DNA from: Scolanthus callimorphus
Taxonomy: Eukaryota > Cnidaria > Anthozoa > Actiniaria > Edwardsiidae
DNA length: 64,000 nt
Direction: 5' to 3'
Assembly: GCA_033964015.1 (NCBI GenBank)
Contig: CM066923.1
Span: 930,001 to 994,000, forward strand
In this document: positions 11,701 to 23,800 of the stretch, in pieces
How positions within the stretch are numbered: position 1 is the stretch's first letter
How the letters are laid out: each line of letters starts with the position of its first letter
The notes under the pieces: model-generated
The model's database searches: none
What the model saw: only the letters and a program-made list of their open reading frames with translations
What the model was told of the DNA's origin: nothing
Position numbers and translations under genes: made by a program

Positions 11701-13253
11701 AGCGTTTATCCACAGATAACTCTTAACTGACCTTCTAGGAACCGGCCCCTGGGCTACAAAATTTAGGCCTTACAATATATACGGGACTCAATCCACACTT
11801 GAAACAAAAAGAATAAAATCTCATTTAAAGTTGTCATTGAATTAATGCAAGCCCCTAGTTGCGGGATCCTCTCGAGCAAGCGTGCAGACAAGCACGCTAA
11901 ACCTGTATGTCTTCATAGTATCAGAAGCCTTCGCCGGAATCAACTTCTTAGTCCAGGAAAAACTGGATGCAGATTTTGAGGAAGTCAATCACTAATGATA
12001 TCTGCATACACTTTTTTTTCTCTCTCAAATCTTGTGGAATTGTCGGCGTGCGCAATGTTTGACTTCCGGTTCACGGTAAGTGCCGCACCACACCCTTGGT
12101 CAAATATCGTTTCGCCTCCTCTCAAGTCTCAACCCGGATATGAAACTCACATTACGTCACCTGTCGAACACTTCTGGTTTTCGTTATCCCGAAAAGTATT
12201 TCCGCCTTTAATGGAGCTATCAAATATTCACCACGTTGTCATTGTGCTTTTCACTAGTGTAGCACGCGCGACCTTCATAGCTCAGGATGTCAGGAATACG
12301 AGTGATGTATTTAGTTGTTAGTTTTTAGCTTACGTAGGAAGATTGGTGCCAAATATAGAACCAAAACAGCACGTGGGTCGAACAAATCACTGGCAAATCA
12401 AGTCACGTAGAATGACAAATAGAAAGAAACAAAAATCGTCAAAGGGTAAACTTCCAGTCAATTCTCTGCCCGAAGAACGATTTAGTGTATTTAGTACAAA
12501 GCATGGAGAGAATTAAAGAATGAATTATTCAGAATGGTTTAACTTGTTTTCACTTAACTACTAAATGAGTGGCGCCTCAGGTCTTTTTTAAGGAGGAAAT
12601 GTGTGCAGAGCCTCGTTAAATCGCAAAAAATTACGAATATTTGAAAACAGCGAACACTAATCGCTGATCCAGCTGTCCAGGCTATATTTAGCGTCCATTC
12701 GTTCCGTTGCCGAGGAGTATAAAAATATGGGGTGCTTTGCAAATCATAATTATCTTTTCCCCTCCGATATGAAAATGTGGTGAGTTTTAAACCATATACT
12801 TTGTTATATAGGAAATATAGTTTATGCCCTTCAATAAAACCAAAACTATTCCAATTAGCTGCGTGTTGAATTACATAATTTACAATTGTGTGTCATTTCA
12901 TGTTCAGCTACGCTCTCGCATCTATTCCGCACTATGCAAATTATAGGCTGTCAAATTGCTTTGCGGTTTCTTAAAGTCACTGAATTCTAAATCTCGTGAT
13001 TCCGACTTTTATAAAACTACAAAACAGACTCCATGCTTTACTTAGACACTCGAGAATTTACACGAATACGTTTGTTTTCCTTCTGTAATAGGTTTAACAG
13101 CCTTTGTGTTTTTTGAGTCAAAGGGCCACGAATTGCTGAATAATATCGGGCAAAATTTAACTAAAATTTACTCACTCTAGTTCTGCTGCCGAAACACGAC
13201 CACTTCCTGAAAAGCTTGCTGGCTTTAGAGGCCATCGTCGGCTTTTTGTCCAT
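5769..13253 (-). CDS. Leaderless PDZ-like + beta-trefoil-like protein (IL-1/FGF-like fold?), 7 exons
   Basis: I do not recognise a named orthologue. Exons on the minus strand: 13253-13176, 11547-11273, 10499-10400, 9360-9282, 8878-8681, 8073-7940, 6041-5769. All introns are GT-AG and all phases agree, giving 1,137 nt and 378 aa. The first ATG has a weak context; Met7 (13235) has an A at -3 and G at +4. The N-terminus is basic with no signal peptide, followed by a Ser/Pro linker (about 42-58). Residues about 64-160 look like a PDZ domain: a strand at ALVYIADVEL, then GMFAHGFGLRQGDVLHRVND. Residues about 205-365 contain repeats of beta-trefoil type (TPVILQHAHSKRCVAVVSES, YIFQMYVPAG, FKSYVP..., AVYLGFQSDGRVA). 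The F-x-S-x(2)-P ... YLGFQSDG stretch resembles the IL-1 family signature. The exon model is well supported; the fold assignment is inference. Whether it is secreted, membrane-linked or nuclear cannot be told. Confidence 0.7.
6160..7890. repeat. 28-bp minisatellite filling intron 6 of the PDZ/trefoil-like gene
   Basis: The unit GCAGACAAACGCACAGTCAG plus ACAGGCAC recurs some 50 times, with variants (AGATAGGCAC, CACAGAAAGAT, shortened units). It occupies almost the whole intron between exon 6 (ends 7940) and exon 7 (starts 6041). Higher-order repetition is visible: blocks near 6480-6800 recur near 7070-7300. Long open frames here are repeat artefacts. Confidence 0.9.
8125..8315 (+). mobile_element. 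tRNA-derived SINE in intron 5 of the PDZ/trefoil-like gene
   Basis: A tRNA-like head holds an A-box-like CTCAGTTGGGAGAGC (about 8154-8168) and a B-box GGTTCGACTCC (8183-8193). A T-rich linker and a non-tRNA tail follow (GATAACTGAGGAGAAGGTGC, CTCGGATAAAGACGGTAAAC). The cloverleaf arms do not pair well enough for a functional tRNA. The tail resembles SINEs I recall from sea anemone and coral genomes. Confidence 0.65.
8505..8556. repeat. 10-bp tandem repeat CCCCTTGTGT
   Basis: About five head-to-tail copies of a ten-base unit in the intron between exons 5 and 6 of the minus-strand gene. Confidence 0.8.
9000..9186. mobile_element. MITE-like element, family B, copy 1
   Basis: Shares GAGAAAGCATCCATTTCCAT, CGGCTGATTTA, CGTCTTCTTATATCGA and AACAAAG with copies at 38517-38731 and 48245-48500. 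It lies in the intron between exons 4 and 5 of the minus-strand gene. The ends are more diverged than in the 38.5-kb copy, where the inverted ends are clear. Confidence 0.6.
9506..9723. mobile_element. MITE-like element, family A, copy 2
   Basis: A diverged second copy of the element at 2418-2646, with ends CAGTCGCGTACCAAGACG and CGTCCGGATACTGATACTG. It sits in the intron between exons 3 and 4 of the PDZ/trefoil-like gene. Confidence 0.65.
10835..11271. repeat. 83-bp tandem repeat next to a splice donor
   Basis: The unit begins ACTGGAGAGCCGGCTAGCAG and includes CGCGACACAGGAATCCCGCG and ATATCCGAGAAAACC. Its period is 83 bases (copies of GAGCCGG at 10991, 11074, 11157 and 11240), with a partial inverted piece at 10835-10860. 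The array ends one or two bases from the exon 2 donor (11272-11271) of the minus-strand gene. Related single pieces occur at 16376-16490 and 37385-37500. Confidence 0.85.
11608..11753. mobile_element. Palindromic element with GGGGCCGGTTCCT ends
   Basis: CAGGGGCCGGTTCCTGAAAGG at the left pairs with CCTTCTAGGAACCGGCCCCTG at the right, and inner TTATCCACGGATAA / TTATCCACAGATAA segments also pair. It lies in intron 1 of the PDZ/trefoil-like gene. No coding capacity. Confidence 0.75.
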
Positions 13254-15246
13254 AAGAATCTATCAAAACACAATGTTTTATGCACCAGTGAGGGCGAGAA
13301 GGCAACCGACAAAGATTCATGGACTCTGTGATGTTATTGCACTTTAAAACCCTCAATATCACTTACGGTTTTTCTCCACTGATTGAAATGCCGTCAAAAA
13401 TAGCTTTTAACGCGCGATATTACAACACTTGCGCCGTTCCCAGAGGATTCAGGGTATTTTAGTATGCACGCCTTGCGTGGATTGAGAGCTGGTGTGATTT
13501 TACTTGCTCGTCAGAGAAAATGACCGTACACTTGGGTTATCATCACAAACACGGCGTGTGACGTCACCGCGAATTACGTAGTCGGAAATGTATGCACTGT
13601 TCAACGCGCCATTGGGCATTGGCTTGAATCATATGCTCAGAGTGAAACACTCTAGGACATCTTGGCGATATCAAGCCTGATATAGATAGATTTATCACAG
13701 TTTTGGTCTGATAAAATTATTCTTGATTACCGAGTGAAGAAGAGAGAACGATTCGCAACACGGAACAGTTACACTACAATGAAAGATCCTTGAAAAAACT
13801 ACCACATTTTGTAGTGCAGTTAACGGGAATTTTAAGAGCACTATAAAATAAAAATAGATAGGATTGATGGCCGATATTAAACCCTTGGAGGCAAGTAGAT
13901 AAAATGGTTTTAGCATGTATTTGAGGATATTTGAGGACTGAACTGCTGTCTGTTGGGAACCCAGTTTAATTGTTTGTTTTTTCAGGGGAAAAACCCCGTC
14001 GGGAAATCTCGCATCATGATGGCTAAACTAATTCAGCTCACCACGAGGGAACGAAAATGTTGGTGCAATTAAATGGTTTCCTTGGATAAAAGATTTGAAA
14101 TTCGAAGGATGGGCACTTTCTTTGAGCGCCTCCTTGGTTTTTTTCCCTAGAATCGCTTGGATGCACACTTTCGCAACTTTACGCACGACAAAGAGACTGA
14201 TGAGAAAGCGCTTTTCGAAAGTGCTATTTTCTCAGAAAGATAAATAAACGCTCTCAGCGAGTTTATTTTAATTTATGTATCTACGGCCATATCATTATCT
14301 CAGTCTAGACTTCCGAAAGTAGTGGATTTCAATCCGCGGCTTTCAGGTTCGACTTTGGGCACGTGTAACGCTACTGTTTAACTATTTTAAAAAGTCAAAT
14401 CATGTTTCAAAAATAGCATAAGGTCCTAATGACACGTGCAATTCAAGGTTCGATGGACTGGGCTTTTTAGGCGCGTCAATTAGATCCTAAGCCTCACTGC
14501 CGTGCTAACCCGGAAACAGCGGAAATGCAAAAGAGTTGAGATGAATAGCGGAAATGAGCGTCCGCGCGCGCGATTCTTTTCCGATTATAACAGAGCAGAC
14601 AGCAGAATAAAAGGGTTTCGTGTTCGCGTAGGAGAGCCTCATGCTTATGTGTGCGTACTTCCAACAGCTTTCCCGTCTTTCTAGTTTGGTTTCATCTGCA
14701 AGTATGCTGGACGTGCTGTGTGCCATACAAACCTTACAGTCCGTGTGACCGCGGAAGACTACTCACTCCTTTCAAACAAGGGCGAAACTTTTCTAGTATT
14801 GTTGGCTACGTTTTCACCTAGACGAGAGCTGCGGCGCGCCAGCGAGTCGAGGCGAGTAGGCCGAGACTAGAGCGTCTCTATTTTTGATAGGAAAAGAGAG
14901 AAAAACCTAGCGAGTGCTCTGCTAGCGAGTGCGCAATGAATCTTGGGAACGATTTGCTGTCGCTCTCATCTCGACCTCGTAGTTGATCAAAGCACGACTT
15001 TCGACAACTCATATAGTCGACTACCGTGATACGAATGTTGTATGAATAAACAACGATTTCAAAAGTTTTTTTTGACTGCGCTATTCAGTTGAGCGTGGAA
15101 TGGCTAAAGTTTTGTAAAGTTCCCATGTTTGTTTGCACGTCAAGTGGAGTTCGTACTGTTGTCAAGGAAAAGCTTGGTCGCGACATTCCTTGACAACATT
15201 ATAAACCGTCCTTGACAACATGCGTTTTGAGACACAAAACGAAACG

Positions 15247-15402
15247 TTATACACTTAATGACTGCTCTCGAAGGAAACAGCGAGTTTTGTTTTCCCGAGA
15301 ATCTCGATATGTTTCCCGAGACGAAGTCGAGGGAAACATCGAGATTAGAGAGAAAAAACTCGCTGTTTCCCGAGAGTGCAGTCATTAAGTGTTTATTATA
15401 TA
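15247..15402. mobile_element. Palindromic element, ATACACTTAATGACTGC ends
   Basis: ACACTTAATGACTGCTCTCG pairs with the right arm CGAGAGTGCAGTCATTAAGT, and GAAACAGCGAGTTTT and ATCTCGATATGTTTCCC also have inverted partners. A near-complete hairpin without coding capacity. Confidence 0.7.
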
Positions 15403-16611
15403 GCAAATAGAAAATACACGGTTAAAATAGTCCATGTTTTTATTTTTATTTTCCCGCTCTGGCGATGTAGCCCGCGGGGGCAACAATTTTTGAATTGTAG
15501 CCCGCGCGGGCTACATTGAGTTTGTACCTTACCACGTGACCATGATAGAACCAATCAGAGCGCGCGTCTTGATGGAAATAAACACGAGCTATATAATAAT
15601 CAAACTTATCGACCAAAGTGTAGGTATTCCACTCTCAACTGAATAGCGAAGTATTAGCCTAAAACAGGGTTCGTACATTTTTGTGAAGATGATGTTGTTT
15701 AATATTTATATTATTTTCAATAATAAAGTCTGAAGAAGAAATTCCAGCATTTTCCAGGCTAACTACATCGGGCGGTAAACGTTTCGTCATCTAATGGCTG
15801 GTCGTAGTTTTTTTTCCACACCGGGGGATCGAGGACCTTACCATTTGAAGACCCCCATCCCCTGGAATTTCCAGGTCTTCGACACCTCCCTCCACTGGAA
15901 TTTCACCATGGGTCCTCAGCACCCCGTCCCCTGGAATTTGAACAGCCCCCCCCCCCCTTTTCCATAGACAAACCCCTCCCCTCTGGAATTTCCAGGATTC
16001 CGAGGGGCCCTCTCCCCCTCTCCCTTGGGATTTCCAGGGCTTAGATATCCCCTCCCCCCTGGAATTTTCCAGGGTCCTCGACCCCGGTACGAAAAAAAAA
16101 AATGTAATCAGCCATTTCTACTTTAGGCAGTTTGATATGGCAAGGCAGTCCCGGGGCAGACACCACAAAACAGGATAGGTGTAGGCAGTAGAGTGGATTT
16201 CAGATGATGTCATGAGTAATTCGCACTAAGAGTTCATGACGTTTGATGTATTAACTTTGCGTTTGGTTTACCGGCACAGTCGTGTGAAATCGTTTGCTAA
16301 ATAGATATATCGTTTGTGATTTTATGGTGGATTTCCAGGACTCATTCAAGGAAAACGGAATTGTTTTCTGGTTTCAGGATCCCTGTGGCAATAAAATATC
16401 CCCGCCCTCCCGCCCCCTCTTGATTTTTTGCGCGCCACAGGAACCCTGAAACCCGAAAAAAGCCACACAGGAGGCCCGGCTAGCAGGCTTTTTGCTGGAA
16501 TGCCCGAGCTTTCTGTCCAGTCTTTTTACAACATGCCATTCAATTGCCATTATTGGCACGTTTCTAAAGTTGGAATAGTATCAAAATCACTAAACCGTTA
16601 GCACTCGTTAT

Positions 16612-16832
16612 TAGAACCGTTAACGATCGATCGTTTTTCAAATTCGGTTAATTCACGTGACCATTTCGATCGATCGAAATGATCATCACTGCATTTCTTT
16701 TGTTTGATGTTAGAAATATACGATCGAAATGTTCACATGACTCTGCATTTCTTTTGTTTGATGTTAGAAATGTACGATCGAAATGGTCACGTGAGGTAAT
16801 CGAATTTGAAAAACGATCGATCTTTTTTTCTG
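16612..16832. mobile_element. Palindromic element with CGATCGATC-rich arms
   Basis: AACGATCGATCGTTTTTCAA and CACGTGACCATTTCGATCG at the left are matched in reverse complement by CGATCGAAATGGTCACGTG and TTTGAAAAACGATCGATC at the right. An internal direct repeat (CATTTCTTTTGTTTGATGTT) occurs twice. Confidence 0.65.
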
Positions 16833-17295
16833 GTGTTGTAACAGTTTAGTGATTTCGGTCTTCAGTAAGGACTGGGTCCCATCAAGAGTACATCAATAGA
16901 GTGAACAACTCCGATATGGTATTCGTGAGAGATGCTTTGCACAGACCTAGTTATTTTTAGAACTGTTCTTCTCGCTAGATTTTAAAGCCATTGTTTTTGT
17001 AGCCAATCAAATTCATTTTATCAGTACCTCATTAAAACTTACGATACGCACGCTCTTGCAAAACCTCTTTAATTAGGCCTATTGTTTTCTGTCTTTGTTG
17101 TTCTCTGTGTGTGGCCTTAGGGGATGTATAAAGAAGACTAAGTGCCAATCTAAAAATAACTAGGACTGTCTATAGGTTCTCTCACGCCTATTATCATGTT
17201 GTACACTCTTATTTATGTACTCTTGGTCCCATATATAGCAAAACACAAGAGGACAGTTCTTCAATGGATGCTTTTTGCAATACCCTTGGTTCTAC

Positions 17296-17301
17296 TTTAT
17301 T
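17296..17301 (-). terminator. Candidate CBL poly(A) signal
   Basis: AATAAA on the minus strand, about 560 bases downstream of the CBL stop codon (17866-17864). Position and sequence fit a poly(A) signal, but no transcript evidence is available. Confidence 0.35.
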
Positions 17302-17863
17302 TAAATTACAGATTTCAAAATGAGAGGCAGTTGTAACAACCTTTTGCTGTTCCATTTCTTATAAAGAATTTCAAATTCTAATGCAACCAAGCAAAAAGTT
17401 GCAGTTTACGTGCGGTAATCAAATACCATACTGTTCTTCTCTTTATCAGTTCTTTCGTTTCTAGTTTGAGACTGAGTTTGTCATAATTCACCGACGAAAA
17501 CCAACTCCGAGCTGAAAGATAATCAGCATTGACGGGCTTCCTGTGGAAACGTATACACAACACCGATCTCCGTTTATCAGATCCTATCGTACTTTGAGTT
17601 TTAAAGAGAGATGACTTTAAAATTATACGAAACTTACCCAGAACATGAGACTCGGAGTTGAATTGTGTCTACTTCTCTATTCTATGGCCCCCAAATCAAG
17701 GACCGCGGACCTGGGCTGCAATATGATGGGTGCACTAGAGAGTTACTCATAAGGTGGCACAGAGTGATGGATAAGGTGCCTTTTGTAGGATAATTCTAGA
17801 TTCAAATTGTACGACCATAGATTGGTCAGTACAGTCATATAATATTCTTATTCATTATTTATG

Positions 17864-20800
17864 CTATTTTGATTGTCCAAACTCTCGTAGAATTTTTTTG
17901 GCCATAGCAAAGTTATTCTCGGCCACAATCAATGCCCTTTTGATAGCGTCCCTTGAATACCCGAGTTCTTCTAGAATCAGAAAGTCCTCCTCGTAAAATT
18001 GCATCTCATCGCGCTGAGCACCAGCGCTTTCTTGTTTGGAATCCTGTTTGGCCTCCAGATTATTCGGATCAAATGTGCCCTGGTACGCAGGGTTGCTATA
18101 GCTACGGGCAGGACCCGACCAAGAGTTTCTTGACACAAGTGCAGGCCGTACATCATTACTTGTGGTTATTTGTTTGGCGTTTTTATCACATATGTCTGGA
18201 GAAGATGTGTTTATCTTAGTTGCTCGAGAAGAGCTTGGCTGATCACGCGAGGACTTGCTGTCAAGGACATCCTCGGTAGAGTGCGCCTTGGTGAATCCAC
18301 TCTTCCTGAGCGAGGTCGTTTCCATGGCAGATTTGGCTGCCGCGATGTCGTTATCATCAATCCCTTTATCCATCGGGGGCCATTCCGAGCCCAGGAAAGG
18401 ATCATCGGCGAACGGGTCTCCTACAGTATTAAAAACCATGTCGTTGGTGCCGTTTTTGTTTTTAGTTTGCGATCGATCGTTCTTTTGCACGTGGTCTCGC
18501 ATGAGAGGTAGCGGTACATCGTATGACTCATCGGGCTGTTCGTCGCGTAGTTCAGCGAACACATCATTCGTGACGTCAATCAATGGCCCAGCAGAACTCT
18601 CCGGGGTTTTCTCGTTCTTGTCAACTTTCGGTGGTTCATCAGGTGGCGGGTACGATAACTCTGCGTAGTTTATCTTCTTTAAAGACGCCGGGGCGGGCGT
18701 GGCTACGACAGGACCCACAGGAGATGACGTGGGTTTAGTAGTCCTATCAATGTCGGCATACGAAGGAGTTACTTCCGCATTGTGAACTGGCTCCGGCGGG
18801 CTCGAGCTCTTTCCCTTGCCCTTCCCCTTGGTGGACTTCATTTTATACCGCCTGACTGGGATCTCCGGGGGTGATCCGTCCGAGTCCGAATCGGGAGGTG
18901 GCGGGGGTGGCACCTTACGGAACACGGAGGGTGACTGTGACGGTGATCCGTGTGGAGAGTTGTTAGGTGACCCTCGAGGCGATACATTAGGTGACGCCCT
19001 TGGTGACGCCCTTGGTGACGACCTTGGTGACGACCTTGGTGACGTCCGAGGGGAAGTCCATGGCGAGTTACGCGGCGAGGAGCGCGGAGAGCGTCTAGGA
19101 GACGCAAAGGGTGACGGTTGGGTCACGATAAGTGTTGGTGATGTAGGTGTACTGAACTGATTTGCCGAGCGTCGCTCTGGTAGGGGTGGAGGGGCGGGGC
19201 TTTTGTCACTGTTCTTTTGGGCTGGTAGGGTACTGGCGTTCCGTGATTCTGAGGAGCTCGGCCACATCATGGGAGGGTACTGCAAGGAGCAAAAGAACAA
19301 CAGTCAGGAAGGTTGCTATCACTTATCAACCAAGAGAAGATCCGAGGCTTGTAATCACTAACGGAAGAGTTGCTATCAACACGAGAAAACACTGCAAATT
19401 TGGCAGACTTGTTCTTAGAATTCGATTTTGACTTATTGTAGCTTCCATTCGAATGGTGATTCAAGTTTATTAAAACGTCCTTGAATTTAACATGATCAGA
19501 TTCTTGACTCAATTAAATTTCAATGTCTAGAAATGTATGTTCTGTTGATGTATGTTCTGCTGGTATCATTTTTGACAGTTTTTCAGTAATAAATCCTACT
19601 TCCAGTTAATATGTTTCTCATTTTTTGAGTGCTTGATTTTTTATTTTAGTCTTGGAAAAGTCATGAAATTTCATTGGTGCTTTCTTGTGTGAACCCTGAT
19701 CTAGTAAAGTATGATAGGGGAATTCTTAAATCTACAATATTGTAGGTCTACAAATGCGCAGAACGTTCTTTTTTTCTCAATAGCTCAGTATCAAATGCAC
19801 ACGCCAATGATTACCAGTTCTCCTCATGGGTGTTCAGGAGCTCTGTGTTTACCCCGGCATGGTATTATGTAGCGTTCCGTCTTAGAACTATAGCGGAAAC
19901 AATAGGGCCGCGGAAACAGTGGTCGTCTAGTGATGCTCACACTCGATTTTCTTCTTGAACAACGAAATGCTATGAAATATCCGGAAGACCTATTCGGAAA
20001 GAATTCAGCACTGCAAACGAAGTATTTCGCTACGAAATCGGTCAAAAACAAATTTCAACCAATCAGAAGGACAGGATTTGTTGACTAAGCCAATTAGTTG
20101 TTTAGAAATTTAACAATTTAAAATTTTACGCAAAGCATAACTCAAATTCCCCATAGCCGTTCACGCTATCGTTCTTGGACGGAGCGCTACTTATTAAAGC
20201 CTTGCTCACCTCCAAAATATCTTCATCATATAAATCGCAGTGCTCCTCTGGACTGTCCTCATGACCTGGTTGGAAAGGGTCCACTACTATAGTCTGAATA
20301 TCCTTAATGGGCGATCGGCAGAAGGGACAGCCCTCCCCACCCTTTTCCTGCCACTGTTCAAGACACTGATGACACATCAGATGGCCACATGGTTCAATTC
20401 TGACATCCTTGTTATTTTCGGCACAGATCTTGCAGAGTTGGAAAGTAGACCCCATCTCACAGTAGAGCTCGTACTGCTCCTCCGTCACTTTGACATGTTC
20501 ATCAGGTGGGGTAATCAAATGCTGGCTGAGATCAGGGTTGGTCTCATACCCATCCGGGTAGAGATAGCTGAAAAAAGCACAAGGAAATAATGGACTTTAA
20601 TTACAGATACTTCATGAGCAGATGGAGGGCTTTTGTTACCTAATTTTTTCTCAGTTCTTGTACTTTTTTGCTAATAACACTTCCCCCTTTCCAGAGTCCA
20701 TTGTGTAGGCTAAAACGGTAACCAATGCGACCAGATTTTGATCTCTCATACAGACTGTATAATTTCTAACTTTCTGAATATTAATCCTCTGCATTTAAAC

Positions 20801-23800
20801 ATCATGAGTTACAAATAAGTGAAGCAAAATTATGGTGAACTAAAAAAAATTGCAGTTTGTGAATTTTGTTTCTTGTTTGTGACTAAAATCTTAGTTACTT
20901 TGTCACCCACAGTCTTTCAAAAAAAACTAACAATGGAAACTATTGGCCAAAATGCGACCTGATTGTTTTCTTAATTTCAAGCCATGAAGATGAAAAGCAG
21001 CTGCACAGGTTGGGGCCACCTTACATAAATTAACTCCTACTCTTGCCATAAAATGCAAAGGATTCCTACCACTTAATCTCTGATTTTCCAGAGCCCTCTT
21101 ATACCTTTGCAAGTCAAGGAAATTACAACTTTACTGATGCCCCACACACCTTTGTTTTAATAAACAAAGCCCTTAGATTAAAAAAAATGACACTTACTAT
21201 CCCTCTCTGGCTCCATCTATGAGTGCCTGACACAGTGACCTATTCTGTGGTATAGTCTGCAGGATGGTGTGCTCAGGAGTCACGTAACCGATAGCCCACT
21301 GACCCAGCCTGGTACAACTCAGACGGAATATGTAACTGGAATAACAATACCAAACAATAAATTGACAAACAGTAAAACCCGCAATTAATTTTAACTGCAG
21401 TGAACCTAGAAATTTGTTGTACTGTGTAATTGTGTGATTCCAGAAAAATAATGCATACTTCCTCCATGGAAGGGATCTGGAAAGTCCAGTTGGGTGGAGG
21501 TGAAATAAATTTTAATTCCCATACAATCACTAGACGACATATTTTGAATTATTATACATGAATTCATTGTCAACCTCCTTTGGGACAAAAAATATAGCAA
21601 ATATTTAAGAAAGAATCATCAAAAATGGTAATAGGTCACCATACATTTTCAGTAGTTTTCTGTAGTGACCCCTTGACCTTTCCAAATGTTGGCTACACCG
21701 CTGTGTTACCCTCACCCACAGTTGTCACTAGAGCAGATTTCGTATGACTGTGAAAAGTGCAGTGACACGGCGCGGTACTGTCACGGTGGCAGTAAGGAAC
21801 CCGGCCTGCTGTAGACACTGAATGAAATTGCAGAGTCACGGTATGGTTGTGGTGCTGTCCACTTTGCCATGGCACTTTTCACAGTCATACGAAATCTGAC
21901 TGTGAAAAGTGCCATGACACAGCGCAGTACTGTCGCGGTGGTGGTACGGAACCTGGCCTGCTGTAGACACTGAATGAAATCACATAGTCACAGTACAGTC
22001 ACGGCACGGTGCAACTTTGCCGTAGCACTTTTCACAGTCATACAAAATCTGCTCTATACAAACCTCTAAACCAGTAAATAACACATATATCAGACGTACC
22101 TGCCAGGCTTTTCCAAATGCTTTATCAGTCTGGCCTTGACCTCGTCATATGTCATAAAGGCACAATACCCACGGTGAGTAACGGCAAGCAGGTTCCAGTT
22201 TTGAAGCAGATGAGACCAGGGCTGGAATAATCTTGTGAAAACGTCAAACTCAAATACTGAAATATGATCATTACATGTGAGGTCTATAGTAGACTTGAGC
22301 GCAATGGCCTCTAGTCCAGAGCTTATGTTATGCACGGTTTGTAGAGTTTGACGGAATAACTTCCATGTCACAATGGTTCTGAAAAAAAAAGGAAATGAAC
22401 AACAAATAATCTTGCACACTCACAGAAGAGATCAATAGCTATGTGTAATTTCCTAACAACTACATTTATTTTGTGATCTTCTCCCAGGTAAAAGATTTCC
22501 TTACAGCAGCATCTAAATAAAATATTCCCATTCTTAGACCTGCCAACTTTTAAAATATTTAGGCAAGGTACTTTTGATTGTGGTGATAAATTTGCAACTG
22601 AAGCATGCAAAACAATAGAAAATGACTTAATTTTTCTCTCCTTACCCTGTTTTTAGGTGAGGAAATCCAGAATTTCAAAATTTAGGCGAGGAAACCCGCA
22701 TAATGTGAGGAAGTTGGGAGGTCTACAATCTGTCAGTTTACCAATGTATAGTATATCTCATTTTAGGCAACCTGAAGTGTACCTTTACTAAGTACTGGGT
22801 GGTTGACAAGACAAGACAAAATCTAATTTGGCACCTTATACTATACCAGGTGGTTGTCCAAAATGTGTTATGAAAATTCAATGCATTAAATAAAATAATA
22901 TAGGCCTTTTTCTCAAAGCAGTCAAAACAAATTTGGTGATCTCTCATGTGTTTTTCTAGGAGCTTTCATAGGTGATAGAAATGGAAATTGGTCCCTTAAA
23001 AGCTTTTTGGAAATGGCATTCTGGCATAGCTCAGCATACAGGGGACAAATGGTTAAAAAAGGTATTCATGATCCACAACTGAACAGTGCGGACAACGCCT
23101 TGCTTCTGGTTTCAAGTAAACTTTATATCCTGGGGGGGGGACTCCCCATAAAACTAGACGGGGGTGCTTGTCGGGAAATTGATTTTAACCCTTAGGGATA
23201 GCAAATTGAGTGTGGTCAATAGCGAAGATAACAAATTGGGAAAATCCTAATGTCATTGCAGTCCTTGAAATTACCATCAAGTTGAAATAATTTATTCTAT
23301 TATCGCTTGAATTTCTAGGTCGCCTTTGGTGTGAGACCCCCTAAGGGATAGCAAACTCTTTGGACACCCCTAAGAGATAGCAGTTGGGTGAATTTTATAC
23401 CCTAAGGGATAGGACAAGCACCCCGTCTATTTTTATGGGGAGTCCCCCTCCCAGGTTTATATCACACATTTTTTTATTTGGAAGGAATGGTAGCTAATAC
23501 ATAGCTTTGTAAAACAAATCAGTACATGTCTCCCTACCCCCCACCCCTCATGCCATTGGTGACCCCAACCTCAGCTACCCAATTTGGTATCTTGATCTGT
23601 GTCCACCCTGGAAAGCTTACCCATACTGACCCTCAAATTCATGACCACCCTGAAATGTATGTTTACCACCCCTGGAATTCCATAGTTTGGGAATACCTGT
23701 CCTGGAATTGTATTCCTGTCATATGTTACCCACCCTGGAATTCCCAGCTGATCCTCCCTGGAATTCTTAACAAGGGGTAGAGGGGGTGGGAAAATACTTT

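Larger units (their letters stand above)
13254..17290. other. Intergenic region with palindromes, no gene seen
   Basis: This is 5' flank of the PDZ/trefoil-like gene and 3' flank of CBL. No spliceable coding exons are visible on either strand. It holds the palindromes listed separately, plus a run at 15820-16090 rich in CCCTGGAATTTCCAGG-type short palindromes. A related CCTGGAATTCC-rich sequence recurs at 23530-23775, 48725-48850 and 60780-60915. The promoter of the minus-strand gene should be just right of 13253, but no TATA-like element can be singled out. Confidence 0.5.

Noticed and set aside
18816..19160. Plus-strand Gly/Asp-rich frame in the CBL tail
   Set aside because: Antisense of the SP-rich CBL coding repeat, which has the supported splice sites and domain context.
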